Shown here piece after piece: positions 36,481 through 45,404 of a DNA stretch of 59,732 bases (position 1 is its first letter; every line of letters starts with the position of its first letter). The notes beneath the pieces were generated by a model. It searched no databases, was not told the DNA's origin, and saw nothing but the letters and a program-made list of their open reading frames with translations. This DNA comes from Spirochaetes bacterium ADurb.Bin133 (GTDB lineage: Bacteria > Spirochaetota > GWE2-31-10 > MWDO01): the NCBI GenBank assembly GCA_002070605.1, contig MWDO01000011.1:1-59732 (forward strand), given 5' to 3'. The position numbers and the translations under genes were made by a program.

Positions 36481-38559
36481 TTACTGCCATACAACAGGAT
36501 TCTGTACCCATTCATAACCCGGCGTATGAGAATGATTGTCTGCGCCGCTTTCCCATATATTTCCGTTAGTTTGATTTGCCGGTCCCTTTGTCGCTTTAAA
36601 CTCAAAACTCTGATCAAGATCGTAGATTTCACATACCCAGACGTTTCCATCCGTCCAAGAAGCTTCATGTCCAACGTCCCATCTTAATGGAAGAGTATCT
36701 CCCACTATGTATACTGAATTTCCAGATCCAACGTTTGTATGATATTTGAACACAGTCTTATACCCTACTCTGAGCAGACAATTACCCGTTATAGCTGATC
36801 CTGTCGAGCTTGTTACTTTTATAAAGTATCTTGCGTTACCCAAAGTAAGCGCTTTTCTATCTGTACCGTAACCGACGTCGACAGCGTTAATAGAATTTGA
36901 CACCGTCGTCGTATCGTTCTCGTATAGAGTTACTTTTACGTTTGCGGTAGTCCCAAGAGTTCCGTTATCAGCCCATTCGAGGTATATCATCTTGCCCTCT
37001 TCGCCCTGGAATGCGAGCCACTTTTCGGATTCGTTCGAGAAACTAACGGTCTGGAACCCCGCCGATATTACGACGTTCTTAGCTAGTTTAGCAAAATTTA
37101 CCCCAACCGTTTTGGCTATGGCTATGACATATTGCGAACTTGTCGCTATCGACGAATCGTCGTAGCCCGCCTTAACCGCGAACGCCTTGATGGTATAATT
37201 GCCGTCGGTCGAAAGCGATATAGTACCGCCGCTTGTTATAGACAACGAACTCGTAGTCGGAGTATCTCCGTTAGTCGTATAGTATATAGTCGAACCGGCG
37301 GTTGAAGATATAGTTACAGTTTGAGCGCTATTGTAAGTTCCTCCGTTCGGACTGAAAGTAGGAGTAGCGCAATCCGGATAATTTATGACGTACGTCCTCG
37401 AAACAATGGAAGTATCGTTAAAACCGCCCTTTCTGGCAAAAGCCTTAACGGTCGTAGTTCCCTTTGTAACGGTAAACGGCGCGGTATATACCGAAGAAGA
37501 GCCCGTAGGATCGTCTCCGTTAGTCGTATAGTAAATGGTCGCCCCGCCTTCGCTGCATGTTATCGTTACCGTTTTATCGACGTTGTAAGTACCGGCTGCC
37601 GGAGTTATATTGACGGTCATGCTTCCGTAGGTAATGTTATAAACCGAAGTAGTTACTCTACTGTTAGAAAGCCCGGATTTATACGCATAAGCTTTTATCG
37701 TATGAGTTCCGTTGCCGGATACGCTAAAAGGAGCCGAATAAACGGTTCCACTGGCAATAGGATCGGATCCGTTAGTCGTATACTTGATACTTGCGCCGAC
37801 CGTCTGAGTACTAAGAGTTACCGTTTGATCGGAGCTGTAATTGCCGCCCGCCGGCGAGAAAGCAACGTCTAATACTTTTTTTTCGTCTAAAGAGGTCGAA
37901 GCTACGCTCAATAGTTGCGAATTAACGATCGTTTGAGCCGAAAGAGTCTTCGAATAATATACGTCATTCGAACTATCCAGACCTTGCAACGTTACGTTCC
38001 AATTTCCTTCCAATAAATCAAAGAGATATACCGTCCCGGAGGTTTCGGTAGAAGCGATCTCTACCGTAACGGTTCTATTTGTAAAACCGGTTCTCGCAGC
38101 GGTAGCTCTCATTTTTGTTACAAAGCCGGCGACCCCCCAACTCATCGGCAGTTTCGCGGCTCTCGTCTTGGCCGATAGACCGATCGTAGCCGAATTTGCG
38201 CCTTCTACTACCGTTACGCTTTTATATCCGTAATATACTTCCAGACCGCTCGTGTTTTTAGCGGTAACTTCAATGAGCCAAGTCCCGATTTGAAGCGTTA
38301 AATTTGCCGAGGTTGTATCGACGGTTTGATCGACGGTCGCATACCCGTCTCTAGTCGCTTTTACATAATACGAATTCGGCGTCATACCGGTTCTTGAAAT
38401 ATTAGCGATCAAGTCGAGACTTAACGAACCGAATTTTTCCTCAACCGCCAAAACGTCGGTTTCGGCGCCTTTATCGATTACTACGAGATTACCATTAGAA
38501 CAACCCAACGTAACTAACGCCGTAATAATCATAACTAAAATACCAATTTTCCTAAACAT
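36481..38559 (-). CDS. Surface lipoprotein with chitobiase-C repeats and a C-terminal CBM20-like starch-binding module
   Basis: The 692-residue lipoprotein (lipobox VTLGC, C20) has the same paired N-terminal beta domains (about 35-225), three CHB_HEX_C repeats (about 228-480) and a PPC-like domain (about 490-600). The C-terminal 90 residues (VYIVGDTLPLRWDVGHEA, SWTDGNVWVCEIYDL, FEFKATKG, WESGADNHSHT) resemble CBM20-type starch-binding domains, with the conserved Trp residues present. No catalytic module is visible, so it is probably a glucan-binding partner of the two amylases. AGGAGG precedes the ATG. Confidence 0.85.
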   Translation of the reverse strand: MFRKIGILVMIITALVTLGCSNGNLVVIDKGAETDVLAVEEKFGSLSLDLIANISRTGMTPNSYYVKATRDGYATVDQTVDTTSANLTLQIGTWLIEVTAKNTSGLEVYYGYKSVTVVEGANSATIGLSAKTRAAKLPMSWGVAGFVTKMRATAARTGFTNRTVTVEIASTETSGTVYLFDLLEGNWNVTLQGLDSSNDVYYSKTLSAQTIVNSQLLSVASTSLDEKKVLDVAFSPAGGNYSSDQTVTLSTQTVGASIKYTTNGSDPIASGTVYSAPFSVSGNGTHTIKAYAYKSGLSNSRVTTSVYNITYGSMTVNITPAAGTYNVDKTVTITCSEGGATIYYTTNGDDPTGSSSVYTAPFTVTKGTTTVKAFARKGGFNDTSIVSRTYVINYPDCATPTFSPNGGTYNSAQTVTISSTAGSTIYYTTNGDTPTTSSLSITSGGTISLSTDGNYTIKAFAVKAGYDDSSIATSSQYVIAIAKTVGVNFAKLAKNVVISAGFQTVSFSNESEKWLAFQGEEGKMIYLEWADNGTLGTTANVKVTLYENDTTTVSNSINAVDVGYGTDRKALTLGNARYFIKVTSSTGSAITGNCLLRVGYKTVFKYHTNVGSGNSVYIVGDTLPLRWDVGHEASWTDGNVWVCEIYDLDQSFEFKATKGPANQTNGNIWESGADNHSHTPGYEWVQNPVVWQ

Positions 38560-38630
38560 TCATACCTCCTAAAAAAAATAAAAATATCTATAAAAATCTC
38601 TTATTTTCCACAAATAGTTATTGCCGTATT

Positions 38631-40625
38631 TTACCAAGGCCAACCATCCCAAGGATCTCCGTTACCCTGATTGTTTGTCGTCCCTACCGTCCCCGTCCTA
38701 TTATTTGCCATCCATCTTTTATCTGGAGACCATCCTTCTCTGTAATGATAGCATTTAAACGCAAATGTTCCCGAGGCGAATGTATCGTCCCATGTTATCC
38801 ATGTCCAGTTGTTTTCATAGCTCCATTTCATCATAAAATTATTAGCCCAGTTTCCAAATGGACCCCCGGAACCTGCAACCCATAAATCGCCTGTTCCGGT
38901 ATTGTAACCTTCTACAATAATAACAGTCTTTTTAAATTCCTTAACGGAAATAGAGCTATCAGGATAACCTGATTTTACTGCAATAGCTTTAACAGTTTTA
39001 GTTGAACTTATTGAAAATGTTGAAGAATATAATGTAGAAGATGTACTCGGCGTTGATCCGTCAAGCGTATAATAAATCGACGATCCGCTTGTAGAACAAG
39101 TAATTTCAATAGTAATACTATCAGGTTGATTACTATGCCCATTACCTGTCAATGGCGATGTTGTAGTAGAAATAACGGGAGTAGCAACTGCCGTTGTATT
39201 TATTGTATAGGTATTAGAAGCAACACTGCTGTTATTATAACCGCTTTTTACAGCAATAGCCTTGACTGTTGCCGAAGAGCTTAGCGTAAAAGTCCCAGAA
39301 TATAGAGTAGAACCTGTGTCCGGGGTATTCCCATTAGTCGTATAATATATCGAAGCGCCCGATGTTCCGCAAGATATCGATATAGTCTGAGCTGAAGTAT
39401 ATGTTCCGCTAGATGGAGTAATTACAGGAGTAGCGCAGTCGGGATAATTTATCGTTATCGAGCCGCTCGAACCGACCGCGCTGTTATCGTAGCCGGACTT
39501 GACCGCTATCGCTTTTACCGTATACGTTCCGCTTGCAGACAGCGTTATACTAGAACCGTTCGATATAGAGGGAGAACCGGTCGTCGGAGTAAAGCCGTTC
39601 GTCGTATAATGGATCGTCGCGCCGGCCGTAGCGGACGTTATAGTTACGTTAGTCGCGCTGGTAAAACTGCCCGAGTTCGGAGAGAACGTCGGCGCGGCGC
39701 AGTCGGGGTAGTTTATCGTATAGGCGTTTGTAACGATCGAACTACTAGTTAGCCCAGATTTGATAGTTATCGCCTTGATCGTCATGCTCGTCCCGGAGCC
39801 CGCGACGCTTATCGGCGCCGTATATAGAGTAGAGCCCGACGTCGGATTGTTTCCGTTAGTAGTGTAATATATAGACGCGCCCGACGTCGTCGTACTAAGC
39901 GAGATCGACTGATCGGAAGTATAAGTTCCGCCCGCTACCGAAAATACCGGCGCGGTCGCTATCTTTTGATCTAAAGCCGAACTGTTCGTAAAAAGACCGG
40001 ACTCGGCTACCGTAGCGGTAAAACTTTTTGAGTAGTATACCGCGTTTGAAGCGTTCATAGCTTCTACCAAAACGTTCCACGAACCGGGCAGAGCGTCGAA
40101 AAGATATACCGCGCCGCTCAAACTCGAGGTATCAACCGAGATTTGATTGGAGATAGTAGTATATCCGCTACGGGTCGCGGTTATTTTTATTTTAGAGACT
40201 ATACCCGCGATGTCGTAACTGTAATTACATTTGATCCCGCCCGTCTTATACGCGACCCCGATAACCACGGAGCTTGTCCCGGAGTTTACCGTTACGCTCT
40301 TATTGCCGTCGCAGACGACGACCGAACTTGAGTTCTTGCCGACGACGGATATATTCCACTCGCCGTAAGTCAAAGTCAACGAAGTCGTCGTATTCGACGT
40401 ATTTACGACAACGTCGTCCTCTCCGGACTTTGTCGCGGTAATAGTATATGAAGAAACTGCCGTATTACGATAAGCCGATTCGATTTTAACGCTTATAGAT
40501 CTTTTAGGTAGTTCGGCGGAAACGTCGTCGGAATTCAAAAAGGAACACCCGCCGCAGATAATAGACGCGGAAAGCAATAGAGACGCTAATAGAGATGTAA
40601 GACAAAAACTTATCAACCGCCTCAC
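38631..40625 (-). CDS. Surface lipoprotein with four chitobiase-C repeats and a Trp-rich C-terminal module
   Basis: The 664-residue lipoprotein (signal ending in CGGC, C27) carries the shared paired N-terminal beta domains (about 38-225) and four CHB_HEX_C repeats (about 228-560). It then has a short C-terminal module of about 90 residues unusually rich in Trp and Gly (DLWVAGSGGPFGNW, NNWTWITWDDTF, YREGWSPDKRWM, GDPWDGWPW). The module looks like a carbohydrate-binding domain, but I cannot name its family. The frame starts at GTG 40625 with AAAGG upstream. It is the first gene of the four-gene starch lipoprotein run and lies downstream of a promoter at 40676-40703. Confidence 0.82.
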   Translation of the reverse strand: MRRLISFCLTSLLASLLLSASIICGGCSFLNSDDVSAELPKRSISVKIESAYRNTAVSSYTITATKSGEDDVVVNTSNTTTSLTLTYGEWNISVVGKNSSSVVVCDGNKSVTVNSGTSSVVIGVAYKTGGIKCNYSYDIAGIVSKIKITATRSGYTTISNQISVDTSSLSGAVYLFDALPGSWNVLVEAMNASNAVYYSKSFTATVAESGLFTNSSALDQKIATAPVFSVAGGTYTSDQSISLSTTTSGASIYYTTNGNNPTSGSTLYTAPISVAGSGTSMTIKAITIKSGLTSSSIVTNAYTINYPDCAAPTFSPNSGSFTSATNVTITSATAGATIHYTTNGFTPTTGSPSISNGSSITLSASGTYTVKAIAVKSGYDNSAVGSSGSITINYPDCATPVITPSSGTYTSAQTISISCGTSGASIYYTTNGNTPDTGSTLYSGTFTLSSSATVKAIAVKSGYNNSSVASNTYTINTTAVATPVISTTTSPLTGNGHSNQPDSITIEITCSTSGSSIYYTLDGSTPSTSSTLYSSTFSISSTKTVKAIAVKSGYPDSSISVKEFKKTVIIVEGYNTGTGDLWVAGSGGPFGNWANNFMMKWSYENNWTWITWDDTFASGTFAFKCYHYREGWSPDKRWMANNRTGTVGTTNNQGNGDPWDGWPW

Positions 40626-40675
40626 TTACAAAACCTTTTGAGGTAGCCTCAATAAATAATAACCCCTATACTATA

Positions 40676-40703
40676 TATATAACTCTAAATTTTAAAAAGT
40701 CAA
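40676..40703 (-). promoter_or_regulatory. Probable promoter of the starch lipoprotein run
   Basis: On the minus strand TTGACT (40698-40703) is 16 bases from TATATA (40676-40681), about 50 bases before the GTG at 40625. The rest of the 265-base gap (40626-40890) holds only A/T-rich sequence and a small CGCAAAG / CTTTGCG hairpin. Confidence 0.5.
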
Positions 40704-40890
40704 CCGAAAAGAGCTTTTTTTTTATCAAAATATAAAAAAAACAAAAAACTCCATTATTTGTATAAATTTCACAACATTCTGTCGGATCAAGCCGAAAAAT
40801 TAGTATCTATGTTAGTTCCGCAAAACAAATTATGGAGCGCAAAGCTCTTTGCGACCAAGATTTTACATTGGGCGATAAAATTTGAATTTT

Positions 40891-42042
40891 TCAGCCGTCG
40901 AGAATTGTAATCTCTACTCTTCTGTTTTTGCGCATATTCTCTTCGGTATCGTTTGGAGCTATCGGCTCGTCCGCTCCCCTTCCTCGATATAACACCCTTT
41001 TTGAATCAAGCCCTTTGCTTATCAGGTAGTATGCGATAGTTTTGGCTCTTTCAAGCGACAACTCATACCGCTCTCTCTCCGTTCCGGCAAACGCCGTATG
41101 CCCCTCCACTAAGAAGGTCTTGTCTTTTATTTTAGCAAGCGAATTGTATATCTTGTCAAGTTTATCGTACTCGATATCCAGCAAATCGGTAGTATTCGGC
41201 TTGAATTTGAGATCTTCCAGCCGCAAAACCACCCCTTCCTCCCCTTTTTCCACAACAACGCCGTCGTCCTCCCCAAAATCGAGATCGTCGCTAAGGTCGC
41301 GGACAACCTCTTCTTTATTCATCGCGTCGGTAATATTATAAAAGTATAGCGTGAAACCTTCCATTCTATAAACGTCGCCGGAATGGTGAATTTCTTCCTT
41401 AAAATGATCTTCGATATAACTCGGCAGTTTCGCTTCGTTGTCGTAATACAACTTAACGTTATGCATAGCGAGCGTCTTGGTTATCTCTTTTACGCCGTGA
41501 TTTCTCGTATAAGAATATCTTATTTCAAAATAGTCCCTCTCCGAGCCGAATAACATCTTCTTACCCAAATATACCGTTTGAGTCGCGATCGGTAAAACGT
41601 ATTTCCGTTCTATATCTAACACCGCTTCTCCGTATCCGAAATAGGAATCTCCGATTGATAAAGTTTTCTCCGGAAAATTCGGCGCTCCCCTCAAAAACGG
41701 ATACTCCGTCTCTTTTACGCTTTTCACTTCGCCGCTTCTGTTCATAAAATACGACACGCTGCAATCTTCGTCTACCAAATAGCCGGATAAAACTTGATTG
41801 CGGAGAGTTTTCTCCATTTTGTATATCCTTCCGTCTATTTTATAGCTGTTTTCTAAATTATTCGCATGAAATATAACTTTATACTCTTTAGAGGTCAGAC
41901 CGGCGTATTTTTTATTCTTATACCTCCTATAATCAGACCGTATAGCGATAGAGTAAGACTTGCCTTCGGAAAAATTGTAATAGAAATCTTGAGAATTAAG
42001 CGAGCCGACGACGAAAAATAGTAGAATTAACGCTCTTCTCAT
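40891..42042 (-). CDS. OmpA-family outer-membrane protein
   Basis: The 383-residue exported protein has a signal peptide (RRALILLFFVVGSLNSQ), a beta-rich region of about 230 residues containing Tyr-rich strands, a short acidic linker (DDLDFGEDDGVVVEKGEEG) and a C-terminal OmpA/MotB domain (about 270-383). The domain shows FKPNTTDLLDIEYDKLDKI, LVEGHTAFAG, ERAKTIAYYLISKG, RVLYRGRGADEPIAPND and KNRRVEI, the usual peptidoglycan-binding pattern. The ATG at 42042 follows AAAGGGG. It probably links the outer membrane to the cell wall. It is upstream of the starch lipoproteins but separated by 265 bases. Confidence 0.88.
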   Translation of the reverse strand: MRRALILLFFVVGSLNSQDFYYNFSEGKSYSIAIRSDYRRYKNKKYAGLTSKEYKVIFHANNLENSYKIDGRIYKMEKTLRNQVLSGYLVDEDCSVSYFMNRSGEVKSVKETEYPFLRGAPNFPEKTLSIGDSYFGYGEAVLDIERKYVLPIATQTVYLGKKMLFGSERDYFEIRYSYTRNHGVKEITKTLAMHNVKLYYDNEAKLPSYIEDHFKEEIHHSGDVYRMEGFTLYFYNITDAMNKEEVVRDLSDDLDFGEDDGVVVEKGEEGVVLRLEDLKFKPNTTDLLDIEYDKLDKIYNSLAKIKDKTFLVEGHTAFAGTERERYELSLERAKTIAYYLISKGLDSKRVLYRGRGADEPIAPNDTEENMRKNRRVEITILDG

Positions 42043-42106
42043 ATACGCCCCTTTTAGCAAGCGCGGCGCTTGTATATTTTTATTACCATTGCATAACGCT
42101 ACCGGT

Positions 42107-42242
42107 ATCCCGTCGGTTTTTCGGGATGGGGAAACGACGCATATGCGCCGCGTAGATAACGCGCGACAATTGTCGCGTAAAAATTCGACGCAATTGACAC
42201 ATATGGAACAAATATTTTTTATTCCCCAAAAAACCGGCCGGA
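42107..42242. repeat. MITE-like element 3
   Basis: The left end ATCCCGTCGGTTTTTCGGGA and right end TTCCCCAAAAAACCGGCCGG are inverted repeats. GACGCATATG starts at 42136 and GACACATATG at 42196, with a degenerate copy (GACGCAATTG) at 42187. The sequence GGAACAAATATTTTTTATTC before the right end is shared with elements 1 and 4. The 16-base palindrome CGCGACAATTGTCGCG (42162-42177) is embedded. The element ends seven bases from the stop codon of the gene at 42249. Confidence 0.85.
42162..42177. repeat. CGCGACAATTGTCGCG palindrome
   Basis: A perfect 16-base dyad lies within MITE-like element 3. Its 12-base core recurs inside two genes (7103-7114 and 42462-42473). Confidence 0.85.
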
Positions 42243-42248
42243 CGCGCG

Positions 42249-43136
42249 CTACTGCTGTATCGCGATCCAGAATAACATAAACGGAGCTATAGGAACAACG
42301 TCCGCGCTATCCCAATAACCTTTAGCGTCGTCGCCGTTAGACATATACGGCATATATATTGTAATCTTTTCCTGCTCTACCTTTACGCATTTAAACCAAT
42401 CCGAAGCGTAATCGGCGCTGTTGTCCGGATAGATCATCGTCCCACCGTCGTAAGTAAAATACGACAATTGTCGCGTTTCATATCTGTCGTCCGTAGTATC
42501 CTGTTTTTTCGCCGCGTCGAAGGTCGCCAAACAATTTCCCTTCGGCAAACTATCCACTATCGAGTAATCGTTCGTCGCGCCCCACTGCTTCGGTCTTTGC
42601 GTGGCGAATATCGCTATTCTCGCGCCGGGCTTTAATACCAAGTAGTTAGAATTAACGGTATTTAATTGGACTACTACCGCTTTATTAATTCCGTCCCAGG
42701 TAACGTCGAACTTATTCGGTTCTATCGTCGTATCCTCGACCCTTTTATATATTTTTTGTTCAAACGCCAGAGGCATAATAATGTTATTGTCCACCGTCGC
42801 GTCTTCGGTAGGCTGTATATTATTACTGTAAAAATCTGAATCGTAGTAAACAATCTGAGAATACTCAAACATACTCCAAGTATCCGGATTTATATCGGAC
42901 GTCCCATCCCAAACTCTTCCTGTCAAATTCCCGTTATCCGTCGAAGCTTTTATCTGAATATCCGGTCTCCAATTGACGAATCTTATACCGGGCAATCCCC
43001 AGAATTCGGCGACCGTGGAACTGTCGCTATCTACTTCTATATAATTTATCAGATAATTTATCCGTTCTACTTGACACGACAAAAAAACAACCGCATATAC
43101 CGCCGCTACTATTGCAGATACAATAATTTTTCTCAT
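42249..43136 (-). CDS. Lipoprotein of unknown function
   Basis: The 295-residue product has a lipoprotein signal (VSAIVAAVYAVVFLSC, C21) and a long beta-rich domain with Trp and Asp residues but no motif I recognise. GAGGG precedes the ATG at 43136. A CGACAATTGTCG palindrome lies in its coding sequence (42462-42473, read CGA CAA TTG TCG), and element 3 begins seven bases beyond its stop codon. It is divergent from the seven-repeat lipoprotein gene and may belong to the same surface programme. Confidence 0.75.
   Translation of the reverse strand: MRKIIVSAIVAAVYAVVFLSCQVERINYLINYIEVDSDSSTVAEFWGLPGIRFVNWRPDIQIKASTDNGNLTGRVWDGTSDINPDTWSMFEYSQIVYYDSDFYSNNIQPTEDATVDNNIIMPLAFEQKIYKRVEDTTIEPNKFDVTWDGINKAVVVQLNTVNSNYLVLKPGARIAIFATQRPKQWGATNDYSIVDSLPKGNCLATFDAAKKQDTTDDRYETRQLSYFTYDGGTMIYPDNSADYASDWFKCVKVEQEKITIYMPYMSNGDDAKGYWDSADVVPIAPFMLFWIAIQQ
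42462..42473. repeat. CGACAATTGTCG palindrome inside a lipoprotein gene
   Basis: A perfect 12-base dyad is read on the coding (minus) strand as ACG CGA CAA TTG TCG TAT (TRQLSY), a different frame from the copy at 7103. Confidence 0.7.
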
Positions 43137-43244
43137 AACATCACCCTCTACGCTTGTTAATATTTTAACATTATACGCCATTTATACATCATTTCTATTT
43201 TTTTTTCAAATAAATTTAAAAAATATAAAAAAATAAAAAAATAT

Positions 43245-43272
43245 TTGTTTATTTTTTTATAGAGTGTATAAT
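43245..43272 (+). promoter_or_regulatory. Probable promoter of the seven-repeat lipoprotein gene
   Basis: TTGTTT (43245-43250) and a perfect TATAAT (43267-43272) are 16 bases apart. This gives a leader of about 115 bases to the ATG at 43394. The 257-base divergent gap (43137-43393) contains no gene. Confidence 0.55.
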
Positions 43273-43393
43273 ACAAACAATACAGTTTAGATTCTCTTTA
43301 TAGAACGGCTTGCATGCTTTTTTAAAAAGGGATGAAGATTGTCGACCGTTTGTGGATGTTTATTTTTAAAAATAATTATGACGAGGAATTCAA

Positions 43394-45325
43394 ATGTCTA
43401 GAAAAAACTTAATTTGCTTGGTATCAGTTTTATTGTTGGTTTTTCAATTGTCCGTTGTTTTAACTACTTCCGGTTGCATATACGTAGATAGGGACGAATA
43501 TAAGGACGAATACGTATACGTTCAAAGAGAAAAAGCCGACGCTCCGACGTTTTCCCCCTTAAGCGGCGAGTTTACCGAAGATCAAAAAGTAGAAATGTAT
43601 TATACTCCAAAAGATTCGTCGTCAAGTTCGTCCTACAAAATCGCATATACAAAAGACGGAACTAATCCCGTCGTAGAAAACGGCGTTATCAAAAACGGTT
43701 ACCTTTATACCGGATCCTTCATGGTTTCTTCATTTACCGTACTAAAAGCCGTCGCGTTTAACGAAACTTTTACGTCGGATATCGGAAGAGCGGCGTTCTC
43801 TTTTAAAGTCTCCTCGCCTCTGTTTACGCCCGCGACCGGCAAATACGGTCTCGATCAAATAGTTTCTATAACAAACAGTACGAATTTTTCCAAAATCTAT
43901 TATACGACGGACGGAAGTTCGCCGTCGTCGTCTTCGAGTCTATACGTTACGCCGCTGACCATATCAAAACCGGTAACAATCAAGGCGATAGCGTACCATT
44001 ACGGCTGGTCTTATTCCGAAGAAATCACGGCTAATTTTTCATTCCAACCCGATTCGCCGCATTTCTACCCAACCGGCGGCGTATACGATTCTACGTTCGA
44101 CATAATTATATCCCCAAAAATAGTAGGGAGCGGGGTTTATTTTACAAACGACGACTCGACGCCCGACGCGACGAAGACTAAATTTACCGCGCCCGTTCCG
44201 ATAACCTCGTCAAAAACGATCAAAACCGTAGCCATCAGGGAAGGTATGGAAACTTCCAATGTTAATATAGCGAATTATGTATTGAAAACGGCCGCTCCCG
44301 TAATCGAACCCGCCGGCGGGACTTACGGCGCTTCTCAAACAATAACGATATTCTGCAAGACTGGCGACGCGGAGATAAGATATACGACAGACGGAACCGA
44401 TCCGACGGCAGATTCCGCTCTATATACCGGAGCGATAACCGTAGATACGACGGATACGCAGATAAAAGCTATCGCTTTAAAAAGCGGTTTTGAAAATTCG
44501 AATATCGTTTCGCAAAAATACTTTATAGTAGACGGAACTATCGCGCCGCCGGCTCCGGAGTTTTCCAAGCCGTCCGGAACATACGAAAATTCTATAGAGA
44601 TAGAGTTTCTTAACGATTACGCGAACGAAGGGTATTATATACGATACTCTATCGACGGAACGGCGCCGACTAGCGAAACGGGCAAAATTTACGAAAGCGA
44701 TTCGATATACGTAGACAAAACTACTACAATCAAAGCTATATCGTACCGCGGCGGTATGATTCAATCCGAAGTAAAAACGGCGACGTTTACTATTACCGGA
44801 ACGGTCGCCGAGCCTACGCTGTTTATACAACCGGAGGAGTCGGAATTTGACGAATACCAATCCGCAATTACAATCGATATAGCCTGCGATACAACCTACT
44901 CCGTAATCAGATATACGACCGACGGAACCGAACCGGACGCCTCCTCTTACATCGTTGACGGACTTATTTCCATATCCGGCTCGTCCGGCGCGGTAGACCT
45001 GAGAGTAAAAGCCTTCCGAAAGGGCTGGACCCCGTCGGAGACCATAGAGAGAAATATAACGTTTAAACTTCCAGATCCGGTATTCAATCCCGAAGGGGGA
45101 AGCGAGATTTCTAAATCGGTATTGCTGACCATATCTCAACCCGTGTTGGGAGCGAAAACTTACTATACTATAAACGGCGACGATCCTAAAATATCCGGCG
45201 CATTATACGAGTCGCCTATATTGATCAATTCGACAACGACGGTAAAAGCCTATTCAAAACTCGCCGGTTGGACTGATTCGGAAACGGTCGTAAACGTATA
45301 TACCTTTACCGCCCCCTTACCGTGA
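43394..45325 (+). CDS. Lipoprotein made of seven chitobiase-C-type repeats
   Basis: The 643-residue lipoprotein (lipobox TTSGC, C28) consists after a short charged spacer entirely of about seven CHB_HEX_C-type repeats of 75-90 residues. Each begins like APVIEPAGGTYGASQTI and contains a strand like IRYTTDGTDP followed by IKAIAxKxGxxxS. There is no catalytic or recognised binding module at the end. It uses the same repeat as the four starch lipoproteins but lacks their N-terminal domains, and it is transcribed in the opposite direction. A spacer, scaffold or adhesion role is plausible. CGAGGA precedes the ATG. Confidence 0.85.
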   Translation: MSRKNLICLVSVLLLVFQLSVVLTTSGCIYVDRDEYKDEYVYVQREKADAPTFSPLSGEFTEDQKVEMYYTPKDSSSSSSYKIAYTKDGTNPVVENGVIKNGYLYTGSFMVSSFTVLKAVAFNETFTSDIGRAAFSFKVSSPLFTPATGKYGLDQIVSITNSTNFSKIYYTTDGSSPSSSSSLYVTPLTISKPVTIKAIAYHYGWSYSEEITANFSFQPDSPHFYPTGGVYDSTFDIIISPKIVGSGVYFTNDDSTPDATKTKFTAPVPITSSKTIKTVAIREGMETSNVNIANYVLKTAAPVIEPAGGTYGASQTITIFCKTGDAEIRYTTDGTDPTADSALYTGAITVDTTDTQIKAIALKSGFENSNIVSQKYFIVDGTIAPPAPEFSKPSGTYENSIEIEFLNDYANEGYYIRYSIDGTAPTSETGKIYESDSIYVDKTTTIKAISYRGGMIQSEVKTATFTITGTVAEPTLFIQPEESEFDEYQSAITIDIACDTTYSVIRYTTDGTEPDASSYIVDGLISISGSSGAVDLRVKAFRKGWTPSETIERNITFKLPDPVFNPEGGSEISKSVLLTISQPVLGAKTYYTINGDDPKISGALYESPILINSTTTVKAYSKLAGWTDSETVVNVYTFTAPLP

Positions 45326-45361
45326 GGCGTTGATATTTAGTCGAGAGGCGCGAATTTCCTT

Positions 45362-45404
45362 TTATCTGTCTAATAATTGAATTAGTCAATTGTTAGACAG
45401 ATAA
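45362..45404. terminator. 19-bp hairpin between convergent genes
   Basis: Arms 45362-45380 and 45386-45404 pair over 19 bases with one G-T pair around a five-base loop (ATTAG). It lies 37 bases after the seven-repeat gene and contains the TGA stop of the convergent CPBP gene. It probably ends the plus-strand transcript. The U tract is weak. Confidence 0.6.

Noticed and set aside
37321-37872. Long antisense frames opposite the starch and repeat lipoproteins (also 44477-45139, 29099-29518, 33986-34255)
   Set aside because: They mirror the Thr/Ser/Gly-rich repeats of the real genes, giving Arg/Ser/Val-rich sequences, and have no ribosome sites.
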